DNA of 64,000 bases from Salvator merianae (taxonomy: Eukaryota; Chordata; Lepidosauria; Squamata; Teiidae). The notes beneath the pieces were generated by a model. That model was not told the DNA's origin, did not search any database, and saw only the letters and a program-made list of their open reading frames with translations. Location of the stretch: NCBI GenBank assembly GCA_003586115.2, contig QVOM02000119.1, forward strand, positions 48,323,428 to 48,387,427, written 5' to 3'. Every line of letters begins with the position of its first letter. Position 1 is the first letter of the stretch. Shown piece by piece: positions 51,501-58,960 of the stretch. Made by a program: the position numbers and the translations under genes.

Positions 51501-53335
51501 AAAAACATGGTAATTGTAAATGTACACTATCTCCAAGAGATAACAAGAAGTTTTCCTGTACAGTTAAAACAGCCGCTATGAATTTTGGAGAGACAGCAGA
51601 ATATCTTGGTATCTTTTATCTGATTTTTCAAGAACTTTGTACATAACTTTAGAATGAAAATCAAGAATAGTTCATCCTATTTTTGTAGCTTAGTTCTATC
51701 TGGAACCTGACTCTTTGCAAACGCCAAATGTACAAAGAAAAGCCTTTGATGATAGATATAATTCATCAAGGCATTTCAACGTGCTATTTTAAGACAATTC
51801 TTTCTTTCCAGTGTTGTATTTTGTCTCTACAAATTCACTCTTGTCTGTTTGATGTAAGTCCTGAAATCCTGAACAAGCCAACTTATTTCTACGTGACTAG
51901 ATTCAAAAGCTTTGAATTATCTTCCAAGCTGCTTTGGATAGAGCTTGAATATTTTGATTAACAAATGGATGCCTATTAAGATGGAAGGAAACTTTCAGTC
52001 AGATTGTGAAATTGGCTTGATAGCTGCTTGAATTGATTTGAGTCACAAATAGTTATCCTGTTCAGAGTTGTCAGCTGCTAATAAGATTTAGAAATAAAGA
52101 GTTTTAGAAGTTTTAATTACATCAGCTATTTTGTGTTATCTCCTAAGTCTTGTTGCCAACCTTGTTCTTTTTGGTAATTTTTATGTGCATACTTTAGCTA
52201 GGGATTGATTATAAACTCGGAGGTGATCCTCACTACACATCTCTGTGAACATTTATGCTCAGATTTAGAATTTAAACTCCAAAGCAGTTAGCTGGCATGG
52301 TCCAGAGGTTTTGGACTCCAGCTTTTGCCACTACTTGTGCTGGCTGGCTGATCATGGCATTGACATCTGAACCACACCAGTTATGGAATAAGCTATCCTA
52401 TATAACCCTTAAGTTTCATGTCCTGTAATACAATTTCAGAAAAGACTGGAGATTGCTTTTGAAAAGTGCATAAGAAGCTGAATTAATAAGCTGTGAGGGA
52501 ATGCATATGTTAACTAAATACTCTGTTGTTCCTGAATGGTAGTGATCTCAAAGTCCACTTACTGCGAAATTTTGTTTGTGTGTTGTGTTTCCTGCTTAGT
52601 ATCTTTAGTCTTTGAAAAACTTTCCAAATGCACTTTGTGATTCACCGAAGGCTGCTTGTTTCTTCAATTATTGCATAGCAAAGTTAATTTAGAATCAGCA
52701 CAAAATACTGATTTATTACAGAGGATTATCTTTATAATGTTTAGGTTCTTGGTAATTCTTATTTTTACTCTTATTTTCAGATGTTAATTATTGATCACAG
52801 TAATGCAACTGCCTCTGATTGCCAGCCTAAGGCCTTCACTATTAGCAATGTGATGGACCTTCTGTAAACCTGAGGGACAAAATTATTTGTATCAGGCTCT
52901 TTAAAAGTGATTTAATGGTAGCTTTTATAAATTTTAGAATGAGTCACTTAGCAATAATGAACAGTTTATTTTTTTTTTCAAAAAAGATGCCTGTGTGCAC
53001 ATTTGGGTGTATGCAGATTTGCATCAAACACACAGTTTGTAAGATAGTCTGTGATGATGTTTTCCTGGGTGCATCTTATGGTTTCAGTTTGTTTAAAGCT
53101 TCCTTAATGGCATCAATAAATTTGTTAAATGTAGTTCTCTGATGCCACTGGAAATCAACTCCATTACATTACATTTTGTGTACATCTTCCTTTGTAGTTC
53201 AGCTTTTGTTTGCATCAAATGTCCCAATGACTGTCACGTTGTATAATAACTACTGTAAATGTCTTGAAATCTCAAGAAGTGTAAATTCTATTTTGGATGT
53301 ATTTTTAAAATAAATTGTAACTTTTATTATAGACT
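12950..53335 (+). CDS. NR2C1: NR2C1 (testicular receptor 2), complete gene; coding 22966-51473
   Basis: Orphan nuclear receptor that binds AGGTCA direct repeats as homodimer or NR2C1/NR2C2 heterodimer, acting mainly as a nuclear repressor (family knowledge). Coding exons: 22966-23019, 23689-23796, 29201-29431, 31771-31852, 34686-34865, 40497-40644, 40727-40817, 41627-41811, 43272-43437, 44390-44511, 46243-46382, 48718-48855, 50468-50573, 51299-51473. They sum to 1926 nt, or 641 residues. The human form is about 603 residues; the difference is mainly the 36-codon exon 23689-23796. The DNA-binding domain spans residues 150-217, with zinc ligands Cys150, 153, 167, 170, 186, 192, 202, 205 and P-box CEGCKG. 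The ligand-binding domain runs from about residue 416 to the C-terminus (IIGHAV). All junctions are GT-AG and in phase with no lesions. Confidence 0.96.
14812..15075 (-). mobile_element. RTE-BovB LINE 3' end
   Basis: On the minus strand it reads [20 protein letters not shown] and then [11 protein letters not shown], the end of the BovB reverse-transcriptase ORF. This is followed by the typical GACGTCGCAAAGAGTTGGA and GCAACAATA-type terminus. The 5' part is missing, as usual for truncated LINE insertions. BovB is widespread in squamates and ruminants (established knowledge). Confidence 0.85.
15130..15490. repeat. Unclassified dispersed repeat, LINE-associated
   Basis: Includes GGTGTGATGTTTGTCGGACC and CACGTTGCAGTAGTTCAGTC, phrases I associate with L2-like repeats of lizards (minus-strand orientation). 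The family is not certain and no coding frame survives. Confidence 0.4.
15890..17303 (+). mobile_element. L2-like LINE fragment with reverse transcriptase, 5'-truncated
   Basis: Broken frames give [54 protein letters not shown], then [12 protein letters not shown] in a shifted frame (16312-16350). Next come [31 protein letters not shown] and [20 protein letters not shown]. These are RT blocks in order, including the YADD catalytic box, through to the 3' end. An AT-rich tail with (CATA)n follows at 17275-17303. Frameshifts and stops show it is dead. The S/AAFDTIDH signature favours the L2 group over CR1. Confidence 0.85.
18820..18930 (-). mobile_element. tRNA-derived SINE remnant (low confidence)
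   Basis: The pieces GTCAGGCTTGACTGGTAAAG and CAGAAGTGGGTTTTCATTGC resemble the body of the SINE at 60955-61130, in the same orientation. The tRNA-like head is not recognisable. Confidence 0.4.
21196..21454. mobile_element. hAT-type MITE, copy B (259 bp)
   Basis: Begins CAGCGGTGTAGCTAAA and ends TCCTATGGCACTG. Flanking 8-bp repeats are AATGGGGA (21188-21195) and AGTGGGGA (21455-21462), with one mismatch. Same family and same orientation as 2596-2866, with shared internal blocks GCCCTGCAGCCTCCTAC and GATGACTGCCGG. Confidence 0.85.
22944..23019 (+). CDS. NR2C1: NR2C1 exon 2 with start codon (coding 22966-23019)
   Basis: Acceptor TTTTACAG, donor GTACTT. ATG is at 22966, with A at -3 and an in-frame TGA at 22954-22956, so the start is fixed. 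Encodes [18 protein letters not shown], matching the mammalian N-terminus. Ends in phase 0. Confidence 0.95.
23689..23796 (+). CDS. NR2C1: NR2C1 exon 3: extra N-terminal exon
   Basis: The acceptor AATTGTAG and donor GTACTT bound exactly 36 codons, phase 0 to 0. Reads [18 protein letters not shown] then [18 protein letters not shown]. The main human NR2C1 product, as I recall it, goes directly from QQMGE to IVTEQQTGQ and lacks this segment. The paralogue NR2C2 has a similar RIQI...PQRIQ stretch at the same junction. Skipping would keep the frame, so this could be a cassette exon. Confidence 0.85.
25090..25570 (-). mobile_element. CR1 LINE 3' fragment
   Basis: The minus strand reads [20 protein letters not shown], then [20 protein letters not shown], the CR1 RT C-terminus. 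Its 3' UTR follows, ending in the phrase read on the + strand as GGAGCCCTGCTGGATCAGGC. 5'-truncated. Confidence 0.8.
27060..27870 (+). mobile_element. Tc1-like DNA transposon relic
   Basis: Decayed transposase pieces occur in order: [20 protein letters not shown], then [19 protein letters not shown], then [16 protein letters not shown] (second catalytic Asp region), then [13 protein letters not shown] (third catalytic region). Stops and frameshifts throughout. Terminal inverted repeats were not found, so the limits are approximate. Confidence 0.75.
28183..28387 (+). repeat. Minisatellite, 3 copies of about 66-71 bp
   Basis: Units begin GGGACAGCTGTATTTAAA and end AAAATCCTTGGACAATT. They differ by small indels, for example an added ACTAACT-type stretch in the second copy. 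Lies in NR2C1 intron 3. Confidence 0.9.
29201..29431 (+). CDS. NR2C1: NR2C1 exon 4: N-terminal regulatory region
   Basis: Acceptor GTTATTAG, donor GTAGGA, phase 0 to 0, 77 codons. Reads [20 protein letters not shown], then [20 protein letters not shown], then [15 protein letters not shown], nearly identical to mammalian NR2C1. Confidence 0.96.
29930..30370 (-). mobile_element. L2-like LINE 3' fragment
   Basis: The minus strand reads [20 protein letters not shown], then [15 protein letters not shown], the RT tail motif 'FKALNG..P.YL'. A tail of AT-rich sequence lies at the low-coordinate end. Confidence 0.65.
30979..31130 (-). mobile_element. tRNA-derived SINE (Sauria-SINE-like)
   Basis: The reverse complement begins with a tRNA-like A box (TGTAGCTCAGTAGTAGAGC) and a decayed B box. 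The body ends AACTTGATAGTACCCAACAA. This is the arrangement of lizard SINEs with tRNA head and BovB-like tail. It is not a functional tRNA gene. Confidence 0.65.
31771..31852 (+). CDS. NR2C1: NR2C1 exon 5: start of DNA-binding domain
   Basis: Acceptor TTTTTTCAG, donor GTAAAT, phase 0 to 1. Reads [18 protein letters not shown], then [10 protein letters not shown], carrying zinc ligands Cys150 and Cys153 of the first finger. Confidence 0.96.
31853..34685 (+). other. NR2C1: NR2C1 intron 5, 2.8 kb
   Basis: AT-rich. A weak L2-type tail lies near 32645-32740. The region 33040-33440 is less AT-rich than its surroundings, with open frames on both strands, but no family could be assigned. Confidence 0.6.
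34686..34865 (+). CDS. NR2C1: NR2C1 exon 6: P-box and second zinc finger
   Basis: The acceptor GCAACTAG joins the phase-1 G to give Gly159. The donor is GTAAGT. Reads [20 protein letters not shown], then [20 protein letters not shown], then [19 protein letters not shown]-box CEGCKG specifies AGGTCA half-sites. Six of the eight zinc cysteines are here. Confidence 0.97.
36051..36899. mobile_element. Non-autonomous hAT element of nested palindromes (849 bp)
   Basis: Ends TAGGGGTGTGCACGAAG and CTTCGTGCACATCCCTA are inverted with one mismatch. Exact 8-bp target duplications GTCTGGAC lie at 36043-36050 and 36900-36907, diagnostic of hAT-type insertion. The interior is a chain of palindromes. Two have CTAGGCTGTCAGCG arms (36221-36252 and about 36358-36391), two have AGTCTGTCA/TGACAGACT arms (near 36510-36530 and 36650-36680), and long arms around AAATCAAGGC and GCTTCCGATGGCGCTCGCC also pair. 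There is no transposase. Confidence 0.9.
38925..39079 (+). mobile_element. L2-like LINE 3' tail with (AATA)n
   Basis: Reads GTGATCCACCCTGGGGCCTT and CGGGTGTGGGGCGGGATAGA, then seven or so AATA units. This is the standard 3' end of the L2-like family also seen at 45540 and 60880. Confidence 0.8.
40043..40325. repeat. Near-perfect palindrome: 124-bp arms, 35-bp loop
   Basis: Arms 40043-40166 and 40202-40325 are reverse complements with one mismatch (A at 40086 against the G expected). The loop is 40167-40201. It lies 171 bp upstream of NR2C1 exon 7. The ends (CGGTTGTTACTTCTAAGGGG outward) do not look like a known transposon, and no target duplication was seen. Confidence 0.95.
40497..40644 (+). 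CDS. NR2C1: NR2C1 exon 7: hinge
   Basis: The acceptor CTATTGTAG completes Ser219. The donor is GTATGT. Reads [20 protein letters not shown], then [19 protein letters not shown], close to the mammalian hinge. Confidence 0.96.
40727..40817 (+). CDS. NR2C1: NR2C1 exon 8: hinge
   Basis: Acceptor TTATTTCAG, donor GTATAC, phase 2 to 0. Reads [20 protein letters not shown], then [10 protein letters not shown]. Confidence 0.95.
40818..41626 (+). other. NR2C1: NR2C1 intron 8, 0.8 kb
   Basis: AT-rich, with T- and A-rich runs near the acceptor. No repeat or other feature recognised. Confidence 0.6.
41627..41811 (+). CDS. NR2C1: NR2C1 exon 9: linker to ligand-binding domain
   Basis: Acceptor ATGCTTTAG, donor GTAAGA, phase 0 to 2. 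Reads [20 protein letters not shown], then [20 protein letters not shown]. The C-terminal stretch diverges from mammals, as expected for a linker. Confidence 0.95.
41812..43271 (+). other. NR2C1: NR2C1 intron 9, 1.5 kb
   Basis: Contains an (AC)n/(AG)n microsatellite at 42488-42535. Otherwise nothing identified. Confidence 0.65.
42488..42535 (+). repeat. Microsatellite, CA then (AG)n
   Basis: TACACACACTCATACACAG leads into about 15 AG units ending in GCGCGC. Simple-sequence repeat, likely length-polymorphic. Confidence 0.9.
43272..43437 (+). CDS. NR2C1: NR2C1 exon 10
   Basis: Acceptor TTTATAG, donor GTATTT after AGG, phase 2 to 0. Reads [20 protein letters not shown], then [14 protein letters not shown]. 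The donor choice is fixed by the next exon starting [11 protein letters not shown] in phase 0. Confidence 0.93.
43438..44389 (+). other. NR2C1: NR2C1 intron 10, 1.0 kb
   Basis: Contains an 88-codon open stretch, 44038-44301, with protein-like composition. Its only exon-like acceptor would be out of phase with exon 10, so it is not part of NR2C1 as read here. Confidence 0.55.
44390..44511 (+). CDS. NR2C1: NR2C1 exon 11: start of ligand-binding domain
   Basis: Acceptor TTGTGACAG, donor GTGAGT, phase 0 to 2. Reads [20 protein letters not shown], then [20 protein letters not shown]. This is the nuclear-receptor signature helix 3-5 region. Confidence 0.96.
44512..46242 (+). other. NR2C1: NR2C1 intron 11, 1.7 kb
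   Basis: Holds an L2-like 3' end with (GATA)n (45180-45596). The stretch 44729-45061 is open for 110 codons but shows no recognised motif. Confidence 0.65.
45180..45596 (+). mobile_element. L2-like LINE 3' end with (GATA)n
   Basis: Reads [15 protein letters not shown] and '[14 protein letters not shown]'-type pieces with shifts. The 3' end AACCCACCCTGAGACCTTCG follows, ending in about nine GATA units (45559-45596). Confidence 0.8.
46243..46382 (+). CDS. NR2C1: NR2C1 exon 12: ligand-binding domain
   Basis: Acceptor TTTTTTAATAG, donor GTAAGA, phase 2 to 1. Reads [20 protein letters not shown], then [20 protein letters not shown]. Confidence 0.95.
46383..48717 (+). other. NR2C1: NR2C1 intron 12, 2.3 kb
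   Basis: Carries a decayed mariner transposase (46820-47340). The rest shows no recognisable feature. Confidence 0.65.
46820..47340 (+). mobile_element. mariner-family transposase relic
   Basis: Frameshifted pieces occur in mariner order: [66 protein letters not shown] and [12 protein letters not shown]. The last three correspond to the segment around the second catalytic aspartate and the 'HHFTPETK...PPKKFK' stretch. Terminal repeats were not found. Confidence 0.7.
48718..48855 (+). CDS. NR2C1: NR2C1 exon 13: ligand-binding domain
   Basis: Acceptor TTGCATTAG, donor GTATGT, phase 1 to 1. Reads [20 protein letters not shown], then [20 protein letters not shown]. Confidence 0.96.
48856..50467 (+). 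other. NR2C1: NR2C1 intron 13, 1.6 kb
   Basis: No transposon or gene recognised. Reading through the exon 13 donor would add 35 codons to a stop at 48961, so intron retention would give a truncated receptor. Confidence 0.55.
50468..50573 (+). CDS. NR2C1: NR2C1 exon 14: ligand-binding domain
   Basis: Acceptor TTGTTTTAG, donor GTGTGT, phase 1 to 2. Reads [20 protein letters not shown], then [15 protein letters not shown]. Confidence 0.96.
50574..51298 (+). other. NR2C1: NR2C1 intron 14, 0.7 kb
   Basis: AT-rich, with a C-run/A-run at 51005-51022. Nothing else seen. Confidence 0.6.
51299..51473 (+). CDS. NR2C1: NR2C1 last coding exon
   Basis: Acceptor TGTATTTCAG. Reads [20 protein letters not shown], then [20 protein letters not shown], and ends SQIIGHAV with TAA at 51471-51473. 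ELFFAGL is one residue shorter than the human ELFFFKGL as I recall it, and resembles NR2C2 here. Confidence 0.96.
51474..53335 (+). other. NR2C1: NR2C1 3' UTR
   Basis: AT-rich, non-coding and free of recognised transposons. AATAAA at 52093-52098 and a stronger-looking AATAAA at 53309-53314, followed by a T-rich stretch, are candidate polyadenylation sites. Confidence 0.6.
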
Positions 53336-53589
53336 GTTATTACTAATCCTTCAGAATACTTGTTTATTTGAGCCTTATTTTCTTGTAGCAGGGAATTTGC
53401 AAAGAGGAAGACGAGAGAAGAGTGTTATTTTGTTTTGGCTTTTTATAGAAAAGATGAAAAACCAGTTAGTAAAAAGACAGAAAGTATCTTTCATTGCTCC
53501 ATCTGTAATTTTATAGGCCTTGTTTGTATTACTTTGATCATTTCTTTCTAAATTAAGGTCTTATATGAAAGATGAAAGAACAGACAAGA

Positions 53590-53815
53590 AAGCAGTTCTT
53601 CACTGAGCGCAACAGCTAAGCTGTGGAACTCACTACCACTAATTTGTGGCTAGTTTTAAAGGAGATTAGAGAGATTCACAAAATACAAGGTTCAGTGTTT
53701 ACTAGACAGGATAGGTATTCTGCTGCTAACAGAGATGTTTTATTTATGTATTTAATTTATTTAAGAATTTATATCCTACCCTTCACCCAAAGATCCCAGG
53801 GCAGGTCACAACAAT
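53590..53815. mobile_element. LINE fragments: CR1-like RT tail (+) abutting L2-type 3' tail (-)
   Basis: 53590-53720 (+) reads 'SSSLSATAKLWNSLPL'-like sequence of a CR1/L3 RT tail. 53745-53815 on the minus strand reads TGACCTGCCCTGGGATCTTT and then an AT-rich tail, an L2-type 3' end. Confidence 0.5.
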
Positions 53816-54195
53816 AAAAAGATAAAATATTCAATAACATAAAATGTACTTAAAATATAACCCACCAGGGTTCCTGGGCTAATTGGCCACTGAACGAATC
53901 CAGCATGCTTAGGAAGCTGCTCTCTGAACCCTTATTTGTTCAGGTTAGTCCAGGAAATATACAGAGGTAAGCACAGCAGTCCAGAAATATCTGGAAGGTC
54001 TAAAGTTAACCAGTCCTGTTTTTATATCATTCAGTTTATTACCCTGCTGTAATGTGCAATGTTGAGAGTGTAATAGGTAATAGTTCAAATCTATGTATGT
54101 ATTATCTCTTTCTTCTCTGAACCTGGGGTATTTTTCCTCCAAGTTACCCAAATGAATTAATTGTCAGTAGGTATAAGATCAATAAAAAAGAGATA

Positions 54196-54720
54196 GAGCA
54201 CGACTTCACAGTAGAAGTAATTTATTTATGGAATTAACTGCCGGAAAATGTGCTGTGGGATAGTTAAGAATTTCTTTGAAAACCTGAAAGCAATTTACAC
54301 TTAAAAACATAAAAACATCCGGCTGAAAAAAATCCTTGTTGCAACAACACTAACTGTGCATAAACAAATAGGATACTCCATATATTAATTCTTAAATTAT
54401 TTACTTAGGAACAGAGAGAGCTCTCAAGCTAGTAAATAAAAAAATTAAATTTGGTATCAGGTAAGCAAACCTATGGAGAGAAATCCTCTGTCAGGGAGTC
54501 ACTAGCAAAAAGGCTTCATCCCTGGTTACCCAATGCCTAGGCTCAAGTAGAAGGGAGACAGGTAGAAGAGCCTTGGTTATTAAGCATCGGGTCTGAGCCT
54601 GAAAGCATATAGGGAACCAGTGCAGGTGGGCAAGAATCAATGTTACTTGTTCCCTTCTATGGGTTCCTAGTAATAGTTCAAAAATAATCCAGACCACAGG
54701 TTTCTAGAATATAAGTCACC
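54196..54720. repeat. Decayed dispersed repeats
   Basis: 54196-54280 resembles a CR1-type RT tail on the + strand. 54440-54720 contains GGGAACCAGTGCAGGTGGGC and CAATGTTACTTGTTCCCTTC, phrases of the same LINE-associated repeat group as 15130-15490. Neither can be classified firmly. Confidence 0.35.
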
Positions 54721-54850
54721 ATGCTAGTCTGTCTTCATTCACATAGGGTTGCCACTGGGTGAGTCAAATCAGAGTTACTGAAAGCAATTTTATGCCATTG
54801 AAGCCATTTTGTGCTCCAGTGACAGCACTAAATTTAAAAGGTCTCCAAAT

Positions 54851-55506
54851 TAGGGATGCAGATAAACCTAAAATCGCTGATTTGGTTCACATCAAACCCA
54901 AACTGGCTGCCAGGTTGAATAGTTCTCCCACAAAATACAAACCAGCTGGCAGTATGGCAAATCAGTATGATAAAACATCCCTAATGCTCACAGCTTTCCC
55001 CCTTCTGCTCTTGCATCTCTGGCCTTCACTCTTCACATCTGCAAATTCCTTAACTTCTGTCCTCAGGTCTACAACTCACCTTCCTGCTTGGCCGCTGCTG
55101 TCAGCCCTAAGGATCTTGCAAAGACCAGTGGGCATTTTTTCTTGGCCTGCTAGACCTTCAGGATTGGAGATATACAAGTCCTCCCAGAAAGCCAGGGGCA
55201 TATACATGTGTGCCTTCACTTCTTGGAAGGCTTTGAACTTGTCCAGGTGCATTTAAGGACGTTCAGGAAGTAGAGTTGTGCATGGCCTACTGGAAAGATG
55301 CATGGTCACTCATTCCAGAAGGTTAAGTAGCCTAAATGGCCTTTGCAAGAACGGCAGTGGTCCAACGCAGATGAGCGCAAGATAGTGCAAGGAGGGAGAC
55401 CACAAGCTTGAGAGCAGAGAGGGAAGGCTGGGCATGAGGGGGATTGAACCAAATGAACTATTCATCAAATCTTCCTGGTTTGGTTCACTACTGGATCAAA
55501 TCCCTA
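54851..55506. mobile_element. Possible decayed hAT MITE
   Basis: Starts TAGGGATGCAGATAAACC and ends GGATCAAATCCCTA, a short inverted TAGGGAT end. TTTGGTTCAC occurs near both ends. Flanks do not show an 8-bp duplication, so the call is tentative. The longest open frame in the window (54759-55256) overlaps it and has no recognised domain. Confidence 0.3.
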
Positions 55507-55551
55507 AATTTTAAGCAGTTCGATCTGATAGCAGCTCCCTCCTGATCCATA

Positions 55552-55944
55552 CTAAACTAGGTTCATATAAACCTGGATCAGTACATAACTACTCCCAGTT
55601 TGTAAGTCTGATCTTTCAGAAAACATAAGACCACTTCCAAAATCAATGTATACTGCAGGATTGCCCAGCAGCAGCATTTCTATCACATCTGGTTTGAACT
55701 TTAGCTTGTTTGCCCTCATGTAGTCCATTATCATAGTCAACCAGTAGTTCAGTACAATCACATCTCCCCTTCTCCATAGCTTTCTATGACCTCTTTCAGG
55801 TGTTTCAAACAGATAATAAACTACATTGTAATCAAAATAGGCCCTTGTGGGTACCCTACATTTTAGGATCCATGGGACCAGAAACTCATCCTGCAATTTG
55901 GAGCAATCATTCAAGTAGCTCAAACACTTCAGTATAGTATCCAC
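55552..55944 (-). mobile_element. L2-like LINE RT fragment
   Basis: The minus strand reads VLNYWLTMIMDYMRANKLKF, then KPDVIEMLLLGNPA and DFGSGLMFSE. This is the RT segment after the YADD box ('W.RANKLKLNP.KTEVLLVG'). Confidence 0.7.
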
Positions 55945-57029
55945 CTAATTCTAGCTCAGGTGTTCCAGAATATCTCAGACAACTGTATTGGAAGCCTTTT
56001 GAGAGGTCCAAAAGAAAAAAAAAATTCTGAGCTAAAAATCAGAACTAAATGGATCTAGAAAATGGGTATTCGTGAGTGCTTAGCCCTGATCAGCCACTAC
56101 CCATTCCACTATTTTGCCCCAAAGGGGTGTTACTGACAACAAGACAAGAGCTGTTACTATTCTGAGTGTCTAGGGAAGTTTTCTTTAGGACTGGTTTGAA
56201 TTCTTAAGACAGCTTGCCTTAATTCCCTCTGTCAAAGAACAATTAATAGTCTTTGCAGCTCAACACACCATGTCCTCATGGCCTGATCTTTGAAGCCATA
56301 GTGGGTAAGTATCTAGAAAACGTGACAGGCTGTCACGAAATATCCTAAACGAATAGCAGTAAACTTAAACATATTATCACCCTTTAATAACATTCCAGGG
56401 CAGTATGTAATTTTGAAAAAGAATAAAATGTAACACCTAATCAAAGCATCAATGACAAGCCTAGGAACATATGGTTTCTGAGCAGTCACATAAATCAATT
56501 GATGTCTACCTTACTCAGGAAGGTGAGAATTACAACAGAAAAGGGCTGCATTGATTTTCATTGCATACACCTGTGCAAGTCAGGAGGATTTAATGTGAAG
56601 ATCTCACCCAGGATTACAAGGGCCACCACTTCCCCAGTTCTATTAGAGGTTTTTAATGGCACAGAAAGAAAAGCAAGGTTGTTTATTTTGAATCCTTTCC
56701 AAAGTATTTGAAATGGCCAATACCCTTCTTATATGGCGGCTGAGTTTGCTAGGCAGAGCCACTGATGACATCACTGTATGGCTCAATGTGATTTTAGGCC
56801 TACCCTTCCCCCAGCCCTCTAAAGTGACAATGTCATCACATAGTCCAATGTGGTGTCACCCTGGCTTTCCAAGTTCTGAAAGGGGCAGGAAGGGCAGCCA
56901 GAAACAAAATAAGCCATGCTGAATACTCACCTTGCTTTAGGGCCAAGTTTGCTAGGTCTTCCACCTAACAGACCTATCCTTTAATCCCACAATAGTTAAG
57001 CTTCCTGAGAAGTCTTTGATGAGAGATTT

Positions 57030-57450
57030 CCTTTTAACCAGCCTTCTCATTTTTGAGAAGTTCCCTTTTTTGAAATAAAAAATGATTGTGTAATAAGTTG
57101 CCTAGGAAGTTATCTTTTCTATAAAAACAGATCTTTATTGAATTATGGTCACTTTCCCCAACTGGTCCAACTGTATTAACTTTTCCCACCAAATCCTTAT
57201 TGCAACTTATGAGTAAGTCCAGGATTGCTTCACTCCTCGTTGGTTCCACAATCAACTGCTCCAGCAGAGTCATTTAAAATACCTAGAATTTTGTCTCTCT
57301 TGAATGAACATTTACCCAGTGAATGTGGGGGTAACTGAAGTCTCCCATTAGTATAAGACCTTCCTCTTTGGGAAGCCTCTCTAATTTCCTTCTTCATCCC
57401 AAGGAATCTTGAACATACTGATTTGGGGGACCACAGCATACCCTTAATGG
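57030..57450 (-). mobile_element. CR1 LINE endonuclease fragment
   Basis: Minus-strand frames give LILMGDFSYPHIHWVN, then LEQLIVEPTRSEAILDLLIS and VGKVNTVGPVGESDHNSI. This is the C-terminal part of the CR1 apurinic-type endonuclease, including the conserved GDF and SDH motifs. A frameshift lies between the two parts. Confidence 0.8.
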
Positions 57451-58560
57451 GCTGGGCCTGGCATAAAAGAATGGTGGAAAAGAAAAAGACTTACAGATAG
57501 AAGTAGGAGAAACAGAGGTTGTGTTGAAACCTCTGTGTTTGAAACACAGTGGTCAAAACATCTCAGAGGGACACTGAGTTCTGCCCATCTCCACAACACT
57601 GAGCGGCAAAGACCATGTGGAAGAACTTCAACCCCCCTCCAAGTTGCAAAAACTTCAGTATGCAAAAGACAGCTCTGAGCTTGCTTCTCGTGCACTGAGC
57701 TGGAGCCTTCTTCTAGCAAAGTGCAGACCTCTGTGCCGCACATAGAGTTAGGAAGGCCTCCAAGCACAAAAACTTCAGAACAGTCTTGGGGACCGCAGTG
57801 AAGTTGTCAAACCTCTTTCTGAGGATGCCTGAAACCCGAAGAGGCCTGGAAAGAAGCCCAATCTGGCATTGATGTCAGCACCACAGAGACAAGCCCAGAA
57901 AATGGGACACAAAAAGAGACAAACAGTATGTCTGGCAGAGAAGGAATGTGAGTATGTGTCAGTGTGCAACTGGGCTTACTTTTTCCCGCCTGAACTGGGT
58001 CATAATGTGCAACAGGCTGCCTCCAACACTAGGGAAGAAACTGGGGAAACCTGTGGACAGTCAAGAGGAAAGTGCAAGCTAGAAAGTGCAAGCTAGAACC
58101 TTCTTAAAAAAAACATTAGCACAAGGTGAGTAGCTCCAGACTTAAGGCTCGGGCACTTCTGTGGCAAGCGGAATTAGAGGTGGCTGTCATGATGGGGGAC
58201 AGGAGGTATTTTCGTTCGAAAAATGATGAAGACTACTGGCATAGATGTTTACTCGGGAGCAAGTCTCGAACTCAAATATGGCTTGTTGTTTTTTTTATCA
58301 CCGCCCCTAATCCCAGTGGGTGGTAGCAAAGGTGAATTTAAAAAATTCACAACCTTCACATCTGTTAAAACGTTTATATACCGCTTCGAAACGTTTTAAG
58401 GAGAAGCGATGCATAACTGTGACAAGTAAATAAATACTAGAGACACATTTAAAACAATAACAACCTATAAACGTAACAAAAGCATGTCTCTAATGGAAGC
58501 CCAACAGCACGAAAGAACTACCTGGCTGATGCTGACGATAGCGATAACAAGCTACAAAAC
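57451..58560. other. Intergenic region upstream of NDUFA12
   Basis: An L2-type tail on the minus strand may lie at 58340-58440 (ATACCGCTTCGAAACG). Nothing else recognised. Confidence 0.5.
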
Positions 58561-58599
58561 TAAAAACGCACAAATTTAAAACAAATAATCAATAAATAG

Positions 58600-58960
58600 A
58601 AATAGAAAGACATAAGCATAGCTAATGGGGCCGAGCCGAGTTGCCATCGTTTCCGCAACTTCCTTCGCAGCACCGCTGCCGTTGCTTCGCTTCCCGATCA
58701 GAAACTTCTCTGGCCAAGCCCGAGCAGCAGGAGGAGCCTCGCTGAAAGCGCGGCTGCGCAGTCGGCATCGTGCGGGGCTAATTAAAAGAAGTGGGGGGGG
58801 GGCAGGCCTCCAGAAGAATGGCGGAATACTTGCAGGCAGCGAAGAATGGGTTGCAGAGCATTCTGTCCCATGGTGGCCTTCGTGGGGCTTTCTGGAAGTT
58901 ATTGAGGTAAAGGGCGCCTCTACGTCGTTGCAAGTCGCCGGCCGGCTGGAGCAGTGGCGA
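58600..58960 (+). promoter_or_regulatory. NDUFA12: GC-rich promoter of NDUFA12
   Basis: A CpG-rich block starts abruptly after AT-rich sequence and encloses the NDUFA12 start codon. No TATA box was seen. The 120-codon frame at 58625-58987 overlaps exon 1 in another frame and is not a gene. Confidence 0.7.
58818..58906 (+). CDS. NDUFA12: NDUFA12 exon 1
   Basis: Start codon 58818-58820, donor GTAAAG. Encodes 29 residues plus two bases of Arg30. The SHGGLRGAF stretch matches the human GHGGLRGYL region. Confidence 0.94.

Noticed and set aside
54759..55256. 165-codon open frame, the longest in the window
   Set aside because: No recognisable domain, composition rich in Leu, Ser and Pro, and embedded in repeat debris.
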